From positions 248,001 to 312,000 of the forward strand of contig NZ_QTJX01000001.1 of NCBI RefSeq assembly GCF_003382275.1: DNA of 64,000 bases, in the 5' to 3' direction. The stretch comes from Flagellimonas nanhaiensis (GTDB lineage: Bacteria; Bacteroidota; Bacteroidia; Flavobacteriales; Flavobacteriaceae). Both the position numbers and the translations under genes were made by a program. Position 1 is the stretch's first letter, and every line of letters begins with the position of its first letter. Below the pieces are notes generated by a model. It saw only the letters and a list, made by a program, of their open reading frames with translations. It did no database searches and was not told where the DNA came from. Below, piece by piece: positions 44,535-54,200 of the stretch.

Positions 44535-45551
44535 ATGTTAACTAGAGTTATTGCTTTTTTCTTTGTGCTGGCTTCCTTTGGGCAGACCAATGTTCCACGC
44601 TCTTATGTGGCACACAAGGTGTCCAGTCCAATTGTTGTAGATGGGGTGGATACAAATTCTGAATGGCAATCGGTAAATTGGAGTCAAAGCTTCATCGATA
44701 TTGAAGGAGTTAAGAAACCCCTTTACGAGACCAGAATAAAGATGCTTTGGGATGAATCCTATTTTTATTTGCTCGCAAAAATGGAAGAACCGCATGTTTG
44801 GGGAAATCTAAAACAACGTGACACCGTAATTTTCTACAACAACGATTTTGAGGTTTTTATTGATCCAGACGGGGACACACATAATTATTACGAACTGGAA
44901 ATAAACAGTCTCAACACCCAGTGGGACCTTTTTTTGACCAAACCCTATAGAAATGGGGGTAAGGTACTGGATAGTTGGGATATTCAAGGGCTAAAAACGG
45001 CTGTAGATGTCGACGGTACAATAAATTACTCTTCTGATATCGACAAGGGCTGGACATTGGAGATGGCAATTCCATGGAGTGTGATTACTGAAGCAGCAAA
45101 TCATAGTGGTTTTCCTGTTAATGAATTTTGGCGAATTAATTTTTCTCGGGTCAATTGGCAGTTCAGCCTAGAAAAAGGAAAATATGCTAGGAAGAAAGAT
45201 TCAAATGGGAAACATCTTCCGGAATACAATTGGGTTTGGTCTCCTCAAGGAGTAATCAACATGCACGAGCCCGAGCATTGGGGTTACGTAGTTTTTTCTG
45301 ATAAGGAGCCTGGGCAATCTACTGATTTTCAAATTCCAAAAGATGAATATGTCAAGTGGGACATGTATGGGCAATACAGAAATGTATTAAAGGATCAGAA
45401 TGTGGCCCTTCCTAAAGAATTGAATACCCTTCAGGTGAAAATACCCCTGACCCTTGAAAAGCATACTACAGGATGGAACCTTTGGTGTATAAGTCCGTTC
45501 ACTGGAAAAAAACTGATAATTGATGAGGATGGAAAGTTCACCCAAGAATAA
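44535..45551 (+). CDS. CBM9-like secreted carbohydrate-binding protein
   Basis: A 338-residue protein with a signal peptide (MLTRVIAFFFVLASFGQ) and a CBM9-like beta-sandwich: PIVVDGVDTNSEW at the start, KMLWDESYFYLLAKMEEPHVW, NNDFEVFIDPDGDTHNYYELEIN, then WTLEMAIPWSVI and WRINFSRVNW. Such domains bind sugars or act as stand-alone accessory proteins in Bacteroidota glycan loci. The last 80 residues (after GYVVFSDKEPG) are outside the domain and not recognised. It overlaps the next gene by 23 bases and probably begins the operon that leads into the SusCD locus. Confidence 0.8.
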   Translation: MLTRVIAFFFVLASFGQTNVPRSYVAHKVSSPIVVDGVDTNSEWQSVNWSQSFIDIEGVKKPLYETRIKMLWDESYFYLLAKMEEPHVWGNLKQRDTVIFYNNDFEVFIDPDGDTHNYYELEINSLNTQWDLFLTKPYRNGGKVLDSWDIQGLKTAVDVDGTINYSSDIDKGWTLEMAIPWSVITEAANHSGFPVNEFWRINFSRVNWQFSLEKGKYARKKDSNGKHLPEYNWVWSPQGVINMHEPEHWGYVVFSDKEPGQSTDFQIPKDEYVKWDMYGQYRNVLKDQNVALPKELNTLQVKIPLTLEKHTTGWNLWCISPFTGKKLIIDEDGKFTQE

Positions 45552-46242
45552 AACAAAAATTCCAGGTCATCAATTTCTCCTAGTAGGGGTTTTGGCTATT
45601 GTGGCTGTTGGTTTTTTGGACAATCAAATACAACAAAGATCCACGAAACAACCCGTAACGGAAACTAGGGTAGAAAAAGAGGTGGCGGACTTTAAGTTTT
45701 GGGTTTGGGTTTCTATTGATGAAAATAAGACTGATACTACCTATACTAATGAATTAAGAAAATATAAAAATTATGGTGTTGATGCCATATTGGTCAGTGC
45801 CTCATCGGCTCAAGATTATTTGGAGTCACTGAAAACCATTGCAGAAAAAGAAGGGTTGGAGTTGTTTACTTGGACTTATACAATGGACAATGACAAAAAT
45901 CCAACCAATAATGAAAGTCTAGCGCAAGGAAGTGCTCAACATAAAGAACATGCACCTAAATGGCATGTGGATATTCTTTACTCATCTAATACGCATAGCA
46001 TGGATGGGACAGATTTTGATTGTGCTGGGCGAATTGAACGACAGGATGAAGAATCGTTCAAAAAGAAAGATTCTAAAAATTATTTTGGAAAACACTTAAT
46101 GGAATCGTCCCCTGCCGATTTTAAAAAGACAATTCTTGGAAGACAAAATCAAGGTGCCAAAGCAGTTTCCATTTTTGAGACATCTTTACTTACATCAGGG
46201 CACTGGGAAATTATTAAAGAGCTCAAAAGCGAATTTGAATAG
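45529..46242 (+). CDS. Membrane-anchored protein resembling both ends of a putative glycosidase barrel
   Basis: A 237-residue protein with one N-terminal membrane helix (about 17-33). The segment FKFWVWVSIDENKTDTTY, then YKNYGVDAILVSASSAQDYLE and AEKEGLELFTWTYTMDND, resembles the first strands of a family of putative glycosidase-like TIM barrels (glycosyl hydrolase-like 10 type) that often sit in glycan loci. The C-terminal part GAKAVSIFETSLLTSGHW resembles the last strand. The middle, which in longer relatives would carry most of the barrel, is replaced by about 75 polar residues. It could be a natural short form or a deletion product; the frame is intact. Start at the ATG at 45529 inside the CBM9-like gene. 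Confidence 0.55.
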   Translation: MESSPKNKTKIPGHQFLLVGVLAIVAVGFLDNQIQQRSTKQPVTETRVEKEVADFKFWVWVSIDENKTDTTYTNELRKYKNYGVDAILVSASSAQDYLESLKTIAEKEGLELFTWTYTMDNDKNPTNNESLAQGSAQHKEHAPKWHVDILYSSNTHSMDGTDFDCAGRIERQDEESFKKKDSKNYFGKHLMESSPADFKKTILGRQNQGAKAVSIFETSLLTSGHWEIIKELKSEFE

Positions 46243-46355
46243 TGAAATTAGATACCGAAGATAGCAAATCCAGGAAGGTGAATAAGTTGCTTTCACTGGT
46301 GCTTCTGGTCCTTTTTTTAGGTGTAATAGTGCTCTACAGGGCTCAATTCCAATAG
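46242..46355 (+). CDS. 37-residue single-pass membrane miniprotein
   Basis: A small frame with a GTG start whose first base is the last base of the preceding stop (TAGTG). It encodes about 15 charged residues (MKLDTEDSKSRKVNK), then one hydrophobic helix (LLSLVLLVLFLGVIVLY) and a short RAQFQ tail. The tight overlap with the upstream gene, the clean membrane helix and the positive residues before it support real translation. It would sit in the inner membrane with its N-terminus in the cytoplasm. Function unknown; it may be a partner of the upstream membrane-anchored protein. Confidence 0.55.
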   Translation: MKLDTEDSKSRKVNKLLSLVLLVLFLGVIVLYRAQFQ

Positions 46356-46427
46356 GTTAAAATTTAATAGAAGAAGGATGCATCAAAGCTTTCTTTTTCC
46401 CTTGTTATTTAGCTCTTCCCAATTGTC

Positions 46428-46472
46428 ATTGGTCGAAAAAAGTTTCGTTAACATAATCATAAAGTAATTTTA
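46428..46472 (+). promoter_or_regulatory. Candidate control region of susC
   Basis: The 171-base gap before susC contains TAATTTTA at 46465-46472, one base off TAnnTTTG, 55 bases before the susC ATG. ATTGGTCGA at 46428-46436 shares eight of nine bases with the first direct repeat upstream of the LytS-like gene. Support is weak but makes this the most likely promoter area. Confidence 0.3.
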
Positions 46473-46526
46473 GTGTCAGCTTAAAATTAGAATTAACTAA
46501 CTAAACAACAATCTAACGCTTGACTT

Positions 46527-49500
46527 ATGAAAGAAATTAAAAAAGTTTTAATGTTCCTTGTATGTCTTTTGGCCTTACAGGGGATTGAAGCGCAGATAAC
46601 CGTATCTGGTGTTATTACGGATGCAGATACTGGTGCGCCTATTCCAGCAATTACAGTTGTTGAAGAAGGGACGACCAACGGGACCTCTGCGGATTTTGAT
46701 GGAAACTACACCATTGATGTTCCAAGCAACGCTACACTGCGTTTTTCATCCATTGGCTATGCAACTCAATCAATTGCAGTTAATGGTAGGACTACAATAA
46801 ATGTAGTAATGCAGGAAGACACAGAAATGTTGGGTGAAGTTGTAGTAACTGCCCTCGGTATTAAAAAGGAAACCCGAGCCTTGGGTTACTCCATTACTGA
46901 AGTAGCCGGGGAAGAAATCTCGGAAATTAAGCAGGTTAACGCAATCAATAGCCTTCAAGGTAAGATTGCGGGTGTTAACATTACACAGAATGCTACCGGT
47001 GCCGCAGGTTCAAGTAGAATTGTAATTCGTGGTCCAAGTTCTTTTGGAAATAACCAACCGCTCTATGTAGTGGATGGTATTCCAATCGGAAATGACAACA
47101 ACGGTTCTGCAGGAGAATGGGGTGGAGCCGATGGAGGTGATGGTATTGCCTCACTTAACTCCAATGACGTGGAATCCGTGAGTGTTCTTAAAGGTGGTGC
47201 CGCTTCTGCACTGTACGGATCAAGGGCTGCCAACGGGGTTATTTTGATTACCACAAAATCTGGTGCTGAAGCAAAAGGATTTGGAATCGAATTCAACAGT
47301 ACGGTAACAATTGATCAGTTTGACACTTCTATTCAGGACTTCCAGAAGGAATATGGTCAAGGTAGATTTGGTGAAGCACCAAGTAGCCAGGAAGAAGCAT
47401 TGGAAGATGGTTACAGTTCTTGGGGGGCAAGATTGAACGGAGGTAATGTGGTTCAATGGGATGGTACTTCAAGGCCTTATACCAATAGAGGAGATAACGG
47501 TAAAAAATTCTACAGAACAGGTAGTACCTTTTTTAATACAGTGGCCATTACTGATGCTAACGAAAAAACAAACTATAGATTTTCTGCCACAGATATTTCC
47601 AATACGGATATTGTACCCGGATCTAATCTGAACAGAAAGATTTTTGCTTTGAATCTAGGATCCACCTTGGCAGAAAAACTTACACTAAATGTAAATGCCA
47701 AATATTCTGTGGAAAAAACATTTGGTAGGCCTAGATTGTCCGATTCGCCGGGTAATGCTAACTTCTCGGTAGCTCTTTTGCCTGCTAACATTAATGTAGA
47801 AGATTTGGCGCCAGGAATAAATGAGGATGGCTCTGAAAACCTATTTACGGATAATGTTTTTTCTCAGAACCCATATTTTGCAGCAAATTTCTTTAGAAAT
47901 GAAGATACGAGAAATCGTTTCATAGGTTCGGCTTCCTTACGTTATGATATTACCGATTGGCTCTACCTATTTGGAAGGGCAGGTATTGACCAGTACACTA
48001 GAAGAGGTGTGGAAGTAGAGCCTTACGGAACAGGATTCCGTCCTTTGGGATCTATGAATGATAGGGAGCGAAGGTACACTCAGGTTGACTCTGATATCAT
48101 GATTGGTGTTGACAAAAATGTTACTGAAAAAATTGGAATTAGTGCTTTTGTAGGTGCTAACCGAAACAAAATAGAATCTGAAGAACTGGTTCTTGGAGGT
48201 AGTGACTTTATCGTAGCTGGTCTAGAAGATATTGGAAACCTAACCAACCAAAGTAGAAGCAGGACTTTTTCTGAAAGAGCCATTGGTTCTGTATACGGAT
48301 CGGCAGAATTTTCGTATGACAGTTGGGCATTCTTGACCGTTACAGGAAGAAATGACTGGTTCTCTACTTTGTCATTCCCAGGAAAAGAAACTTCAAACAA
48401 TGAATTCTATCCTTCGGTCAATGCAAGTGTTGTATTGTCAGACGCACTTGATTTACCTGATGTTTTTGATTTCTTAAAAATAAGAGGTGGTTATTCAGAG
48501 GTTGCCGGTGGTGCTGATGAAGCGTATCAGCTGGCCTTAACCTATCAAATATTTGGACAAGGTCATCAAGGTCAACCATTAGGTAGAATTTCTAACAGTT
48601 CATTACCTAATGCTAATCTGGTTCCGTTCAGTAAAAAGGAGACAGAAATTGGTTTGGATGCCAGGATGTTGGATAACAGACTTACATTGGATTTGTCCTA
48701 CTATACCAACGAATCTTCAAGACTTATCGTTGGAGTGGCATCTTCCTTTACTTCTGGTTTCCCAACTGCTGAAGCTAACCTTGGGGTGATAGAGAATAAG
48801 GGTATTGAGTTTTTGATTGGCGGTAGACCTATCGTTACTGAGAACTTTACTTGGAACACAAGTTTCAATGGTTCTTATAACGTTAGTGAGGTTATCTCAA
48901 CTAATGAGGACGAAAGTGAAATCCAGGTGGGACAACCTAGAACCTTTAGTGTTGAGATAAAACAAATTGTAGGAGAGCCCTTTGGAACCATAAAAGGTCG
49001 TTCTTTTGACAGAGATGCACAAGGAAGGATAATTTATGACATTGACAGTGATGGAGTACCAATTGCTCGTGAAGCTGCGGATCGTGAGATTCTTGGTGAA
49101 GGAATTCCTCCATTGACCTTAGGTTGGACAAATACTTTTACCTATAAAGATTGGTCACTTAACTTCTTGATTGATGGTAAGTTTGGAGGTCAGATTTATT
49201 CAGGCACAAATGCCATTGCTTACGGAAATGGTCTACATAAGGCAACATTGGAAGGAAGAGAAAATGGTCTTACTGTAACAGGTATTGACGGTGCAACAGG
49301 TAGTGAATTTACAACTACAGTAGCTCCAGAAGATTTGCAGACATACTATGGTAGAATCAACGATTTTGCAGAGCCTTTTGTTGAGGATGCGGACTATATC
49401 AAGTTCAGACAGCTGGCTTTGGGCTATTCGTTACCAAGCAGGTTCTTGGAGAATACTTTCCTACAAAGTGTAAATGTACAATTTACGGCGCAGAACCTAT

Positions 49501-49631
49501 TCTACCTCATGCGAAGTGTGGATAACATAGATCCGGAAGCTGCTTATAATGCAGGTAACTCTCAAGGTCTGGAGTACTTTGGTGTACCACCAACAAGGAC
49601 ATACGGATTTAATTTAAATGTTAAGTTTTAA
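46527..49631 (+). CDS. susC: SusC/RagA-type TonB-dependent outer-membrane transporter
   Basis: A 1034-residue outer-membrane transporter that takes up oligosaccharides together with SusD, driven by TonB. Signal peptide (ending GIEAQ), then a carboxypeptidase regulatory-like domain (about 22-105: ITVSGVITDADTGAPIP), the plug domain (about 108-235: VVVTALGIKKETRALGYSI, RIVIRGPSSFGNNQPLYVVD, and SVLKGGAASALYGSRAANGV), and a 22-strand barrel that ends YGFNLNVKF. The SusC marker region around the plug is clear. SusD follows 11 bases downstream. The glycan specificity is inferred from the downstream GH92 and GH130 genes. Confidence 0.95.
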   Translation: MKEIKKVLMFLVCLLALQGIEAQITVSGVITDADTGAPIPAITVVEEGTTNGTSADFDGNYTIDVPSNATLRFSSIGYATQSIAVNGRTTINVVMQEDTEMLGEVVVTALGIKKETRALGYSITEVAGEEISEIKQVNAINSLQGKIAGVNITQNATGAAGSSRIVIRGPSSFGNNQPLYVVDGIPIGNDNNGSAGEWGGADGGDGIASLNSNDVESVSVLKGGAASALYGSRAANGVILITTKSGAEAKGFGIEFNSTVTIDQFDTSIQDFQKEYGQGRFGEAPSSQEEALEDGYSSWGARLNGGNVVQWDGTSRPYTNRGDNGKKFYRTGSTFFNTVAITDANEKTNYRFSATDISNTDIVPGSNLNRKIFALNLGSTLAEKLTLNVNAKYSVEKTFGRPRLSDSPGNANFSVALLPANINVEDLAPGINEDGSENLFTDNVFSQNPYFAANFFRNEDTRNRFIGSASLRYDITDWLYLFGRAGIDQYTRRGVEVEPYGTGFRPLGSMNDRERRYTQVDSDIMIGVDKNVTEKIGISAFVGANRNKIESEELVLGGSDFIVAGLEDIGNLTNQSRSRTFSERAIGSVYGSAEFSYDSWAFLTVTGRNDWFSTLSFPGKETSNNEFYPSVNASVVLSDALDLPDVFDFLKIRGGYSEVAGGADEAYQLALTYQIFGQGHQGQPLGRISNSSLPNANLVPFSKKETEIGLDARMLDNRLTLDLSYYTNESSRLIVGVASSFTSGFPTAEANLGVIENKGIEFLIGGRPIVTENFTWNTSFNGSYNVSEVISTNEDESEIQVGQPRTFSVEIKQIVGEPFGTIKGRSFDRDAQGRIIYDIDSDGVPIAREAADREILGEGIPPLTLGWTNTFTYKDWSLNFLIDGKFGGQIYSGTNAIAYGNGLHKATLEGRENGLTVTGIDGATGSEFTTTVAPEDLQTYYGRINDFAEPFVEDADYIKFRQLALGYSLPSRFLENTFLQSVNVQFTAQNLFYLMRSVDNIDPEAAYNAGNSQGLEYFGVPPTRTYGFNLNVKF

Positions 49632-49642
49632 AAAATTGTAAG

Positions 49643-51127
49643 ATGAAAAGAATATTCTATATAATTCTCGTTTTAGCTGTAATTGCATCGTGCGATAATG
49701 GCTTTGAAGACATGAACGTTGACCCTACGAGGCCATCCCAGGTGTCGGCATCTTCAAAATTAACAGCGGTTCAGTTGTTCACTTCAGGCGACCGTTATGA
49801 AAACTGGAGAGCTAACCTGATATACAGTTCCACAATGATGCAGCACTTTGCTTCCTTGGCAGGATACTGGACAGGAGATAAATACACTAGGAATGCAGGA
49901 TACGCCTCTTCCTTGATGGAAAGATATTATGGGGACGCATTGAAGAACCTTATCAATCTTCAAGAACAATTAGATGCTGAAGAAAGTCCTGATGAAATGA
50001 AGGGCATTGCACGAATCATGAGGGTGTTCATTTTTAGTAGATTGACGGATATGTATGGCGATTTACCCTATTTTGAAGCAGGTAAGGCCGTATCCGAAAA
50101 TATTTTGAAGCCTGTGTACGATGAACAGAGTGTAATATATCCAGACATGCTCAATGAGCTTCAGGAAGCAGTTGGACAATTGGGTACAGGAACCTCAGAG
50201 TTTGGTGACGCGGATATCATGTTTCAGGGCGATCAGGAAAAATGGCAACGTTTTGGAAATTCCCTTATGTTGAGATTGGCATTGAGATTGATTAAAGTAG
50301 ATCCGGCAGGAGCTCAACAATGGGCATCCGCCGCAATTTCTGGCGGTGTAATGCAATCCAATGATGACATTGCTTATATAGAGCACACATTGGGCCCAGA
50401 AGGTATCAATAGAAATGGTAATGGACAGGTCTTTACGGTTGATAACAATATGATTATGAGTGAAACTTTCATCAATGCACTTCAAGGAGACCCCAGAATT
50501 TCTGTGTTGGCTCAAAGAAGAAGTGATGGAAGTACAAATCCAGCAGATTTAAGAGGATTGCCCAACGGTTTGGATAGCGATACTTTGGAAGGAGCCACTG
50601 GAGAAACAACCACAGATGCTTTTGCTGATCCAAATAGAGATATCATAACCGGAGAGGATGCACCCATGTTCTTCCAAACTTATGCTGAGGTTGAGTTTAT
50701 GTTGGCAGAGGCCAATGTAAGATGGGGATTGGCCGGAGACGCTGAAACACATTATAACAATGGGGTTAGAGCGGCAATGGAAATGCTTGCCATTTATGGT
50801 GATGCGGCCATCATTGATTCTGGTGATATAGATGACTATTTAACAGCAAATCCATATGACGCAGTTAACGCCATTGAGCAGATTGCAACTCAATATTGGA
50901 TTGCGACTTTCCTTAATGAATATGAGGCTTTCTCAAACTGGAGAAGAACTGGTTTCCCAGCATTGGTACCCGTAGACTATCCTGGAAACGTAACCAACGG
51001 TACAATCCCAAGAAGGCTAACATATAGTGAAGGTGAAAAAGTAAACAACACCGAAAATTATAATGCTGCTGTAAGCAGACAAGGTCCCGATGAATTTACT
51101 ACGCGGGTATGGTGGGATGTTGAATAA
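49643..51127 (+). CDS. susD: SusD/RagB-like glycan-binding lipoprotein
   Basis: A 494-residue surface lipoprotein that caps the SusC barrel and binds the glycan. The lipobox is VIASC (Cys17), followed by the mature start DNGFEDMNVDPTRPSQ typical of the SusD/RagB nutrient-binding lipoprotein group. Helical TPR-like segments follow, with FSRLTDMYGDLPYFEAG, GNSLMLRLALRL, and FMLAEANVRWG in the expected order. It ends TRVWWDVE. The gene is 11 bases after susC; a hairpin lies between it and the next gene. Confidence 0.94.
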   Translation: MKRIFYIILVLAVIASCDNGFEDMNVDPTRPSQVSASSKLTAVQLFTSGDRYENWRANLIYSSTMMQHFASLAGYWTGDKYTRNAGYASSLMERYYGDALKNLINLQEQLDAEESPDEMKGIARIMRVFIFSRLTDMYGDLPYFEAGKAVSENILKPVYDEQSVIYPDMLNELQEAVGQLGTGTSEFGDADIMFQGDQEKWQRFGNSLMLRLALRLIKVDPAGAQQWASAAISGGVMQSNDDIAYIEHTLGPEGINRNGNGQVFTVDNNMIMSETFINALQGDPRISVLAQRRSDGSTNPADLRGLPNGLDSDTLEGATGETTTDAFADPNRDIITGEDAPMFFQTYAEVEFMLAEANVRWGLAGDAETHYNNGVRAAMEMLAIYGDAAIIDSGDIDDYLTANPYDAVNAIEQIATQYWIATFLNEYEAFSNWRRTGFPALVPVDYPGNVTNGTIPRRLTYSEGEKVNNTENYNAAVSRQGPDEFTTRVWWDVE

Positions 51128-51195
51128 TTTTTATCAAAAAAGGCTCTCATAAATAATTAATATTTTGAGTTAGTTTAGTTTATTCAAGTAGTAGT

Positions 51196-51224
51196 AAGGG
51201 AGAGGCAACTCTCCTTTACTTTTC
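51196..51224 (+). terminator. Hairpin between susD and the propeller gene (attenuator-like)
   Basis: A 9-bp stem with one G-U pair (AAGGGAGAG at 51196-51204; CTCTCCTTT at 51209-51217) closed by a GCAA tetraloop and followed by ACTTTTCTT. The short, interrupted T run suggests a weak or partial terminator that could reduce expression of the downstream enzymes relative to susCD, or stabilise the susCD mRNA end. Confidence 0.5.
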
Positions 51225-51254
51225 TTATTAAGTTTCATACTAACTAGGAGTTTC

Positions 51255-54200
51255 ATGAAAAGCAATAGATTACGGCTGCACTATATTATTTCAGTTTTGG
51301 TAATTGGCCTTTTTTCCAATTTCACCAATAGTAATACACCTGACCCAAAAACTAGGTTCACGCTTCTGACTTCAGCACATACGGGAATCGATTTTTCCAA
51401 CAAAATATTTGAGGCACCACAGCACAGTATTTTAAAATATGCCAATTTTTATGGTGGGGCTGGGGTAGGCATTGGGGATTTCAATAATGATGGATTACAA
51501 GATATTTTCTTCGCAGGCAATTTGGTGCCTGACCGTCTTTACCTGAATAAAGGAGGACTTGAATTTGAGGACATCACCAAAAAAGCTGGTATTTTGGACG
51601 ACGGAGGATGGTCCACAGGAGTAACTTTGGCCGACGTAAACAATGATGGACATTTAGATATTTATGTGAGTAGGGAGTTGTACGATGAAAAACCTGAATG
51701 GCGCACCAACTTACTGTACATAAACAATGGCGATGGCTCCTTTTCTGAACAAGCTGAAAAATGGGGTGTAGCCGATGATCAAAGAACCCGTCATGCTACC
51801 TTCTTGGACTATGACAAGGACGGTCTTTTGGACCTTTTTTTACTTACCCAGCCTCCAAATCCTGGAAGTTTGTCCGCTTATATGGGTACAGAACTTTTAA
51901 AACCTGAATACCACCTAAAACTCTTCAAGAACAAAGGCACTGGTTTTGTGGACGTGACCGAGAAATCTGGCCTAAAAAAAACTGGCTTTCCAAATGCCGC
52001 ATCCGCCAGTGATATCAATAATGATGGCTGGCCAGATATTTATGTGGCCAATGACTTCTATGCCCCAGATTTTCTGTTCATAAACAATCAGGACGGAACC
52101 TTTACCAACATAGCAAATGAAGCACTTCCCCACATGTCCTATTATAGTATGGGAGTAGATGTTGCAGATATCAACAATGATGAATTGCTGGACATTTTTG
52201 TGTTGGATATGGTAGCCGAGGACAATTTCCGTTTGAAGTCCAATATGAGTGGAATGGACCGGCAATCCTTTTGGGATGTGTATAATCAAGGCGGGCATTA
52301 TCAGTATATGTATAATGCACTGCAATTGAACAATGGAAATAACACCTTTAGTGATATAGCCCAGTTCACGGGAATGGCGGCCACAGATTGGAGCTGGTCC
52401 AATTTAATTGCGGATTTTGACAATGACGGTCTTAAAGACGTTTATGTCACCAATGGACTGTTGCGGGATATTAGGAATACAGATGCGGACAAAGCCGTTG
52501 CTGCTTACCTAAATCAAACCCGGTTCGACTGGCTTAAGAAACACCCAGATGGGGGAGGGTTGAACAATATTTTTGATATAATCGATTTAAAGGAGGTTGT
52601 AAAACTATTGCCTTCTCAACCCCTTCAAAACTACGTGTTCAAAAATAACGGAGACCTCAATTTCAAAAAGGTAATGGAAGAATGGGGACTTGAGCAAAAA
52701 TCCTTTTCCAATGGCTCCGCTTATGGAGATTTGGACAACGATGGGGATTTGGACCTTGTGGTGAACAACATCAATGCTGAAGCATTTATATATCGGAACA
52801 ACTCCGAAGAAATAAGTTCCAGCAATTACCTAAGGATTTCTCTGAAAAGTAAAGGAGGAGAACCAATCCACGGAACAAGAGCAAAACTTTATACAGGAGG
52901 GCAAGTGCAGATGATAGAGGCCACCAACGTGCGGGGAATCTATTCTACCAGCGAACCTTATGTCCATTTTGGATTGGGGTCACATGCAGAGGCGGACAGT
53001 CTGGTTATTGTTTGGCCAAATCAAAAGAAATCTACCATTACAAATGTTAAGGCCAACCAATTATTGGAGGTGAATTATGAGGAATCAAATGGCAATGCAA
53101 AGATTTCGGAAGACAAGAAAAAACTATTGGTCGATGTAACCCATGATTTTGGTTTGAAATACAAACACGAGGAGAACATATTTGACGATTATGATATTCA
53201 AGTATTGCTCCCTCATAAGCTTTCGCAGATGGGCCCCGCCCTTTCTATTGGCGATGTAAACAACGATGGTCTGGATGATGTTTTTATAGGAGGTGCTACA
53301 GGAAAATCCGCAGCTCTTTTTGTACAACAACCAAGCGGGGAATATATCCAAAGCAACGGAGGACTCTGGACAAATGAAGCCCCGTATGAGGATGTGGATG
53401 CGCTCTTTTTAGATGTAGATGGCGATGGTAGTCAGGATTTATATGTGGTCAGTGGAGGCAACAAGTATTCGATGTACGATTTGCACTACGTTGATCGCTT
53501 GTATCTAAACGACGGAAATGGAAACTTCAAGAAAGGAGCTATAGTTGATGTTGATAGAGTGAGCGGGTCCAAAGTAGTTGCAGCAGATTATGATGCTGAT
53601 GGAGATTTGGACGTATTTGTGGGAGGAAGACATAATCCCCATGATTACCCATCACCAACTACCAGCACATTATATGTAAATACAAATGGACAGTTGGTCA
53701 ATTCAAACGAGCAAAACGCACCCGGACTGAAAGATTTGGGTATGGTTACTGATGCAGTTTGGTTGGATTATGATCAAGATAATGATCTAGATTTGGTTGT
53801 GTCGGGTGAATGGATGCCGATAACCATTTTCTCCAATGAAGGCGGTGTCTTGGCACAAGTTTCAGTACCAAGTTTACAACGAACCCGCGGATGGTGGTTC
53901 AGTTTGGAAAAAGGAGACTTTGACGGCGATGGGGACGAGGATATGATTGCAGGTAACCTTGGGTTGAATTACAAGTACAAAACATCTACCGAAGCTCCTT
54001 TTGATATCTACTATGAAGATTTTGACAACAATGGGCGCAGAGATATAGTTTTAGGCTATTACAATGATGAAAAACATTATCCACTACGTGGATTCTCCTG
54101 TTCTTCCGAACAGATTCCAGGGCTGAAGAAGCAGATAAAGAAGTACGACATCTTTGCGGATATGGAAATTGACGAGGTCTATGGGGCCTCAAACCTAAAA

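Noticed and set aside
45529..46242. Pseudogene call for the short barrel-like protein
   Set aside because: There is no stop or frameshift, it has a membrane anchor and tight overlaps with both neighbours. It looks like a maintained gene, so I annotated it as CDS with low confidence in its function.
46373..46410. Possible terminator between the miniprotein and susC
   Set aside because: The GAAGG/CTTTC arms pair poorly and the loop is long, although a T run follows; I could not support a stem.
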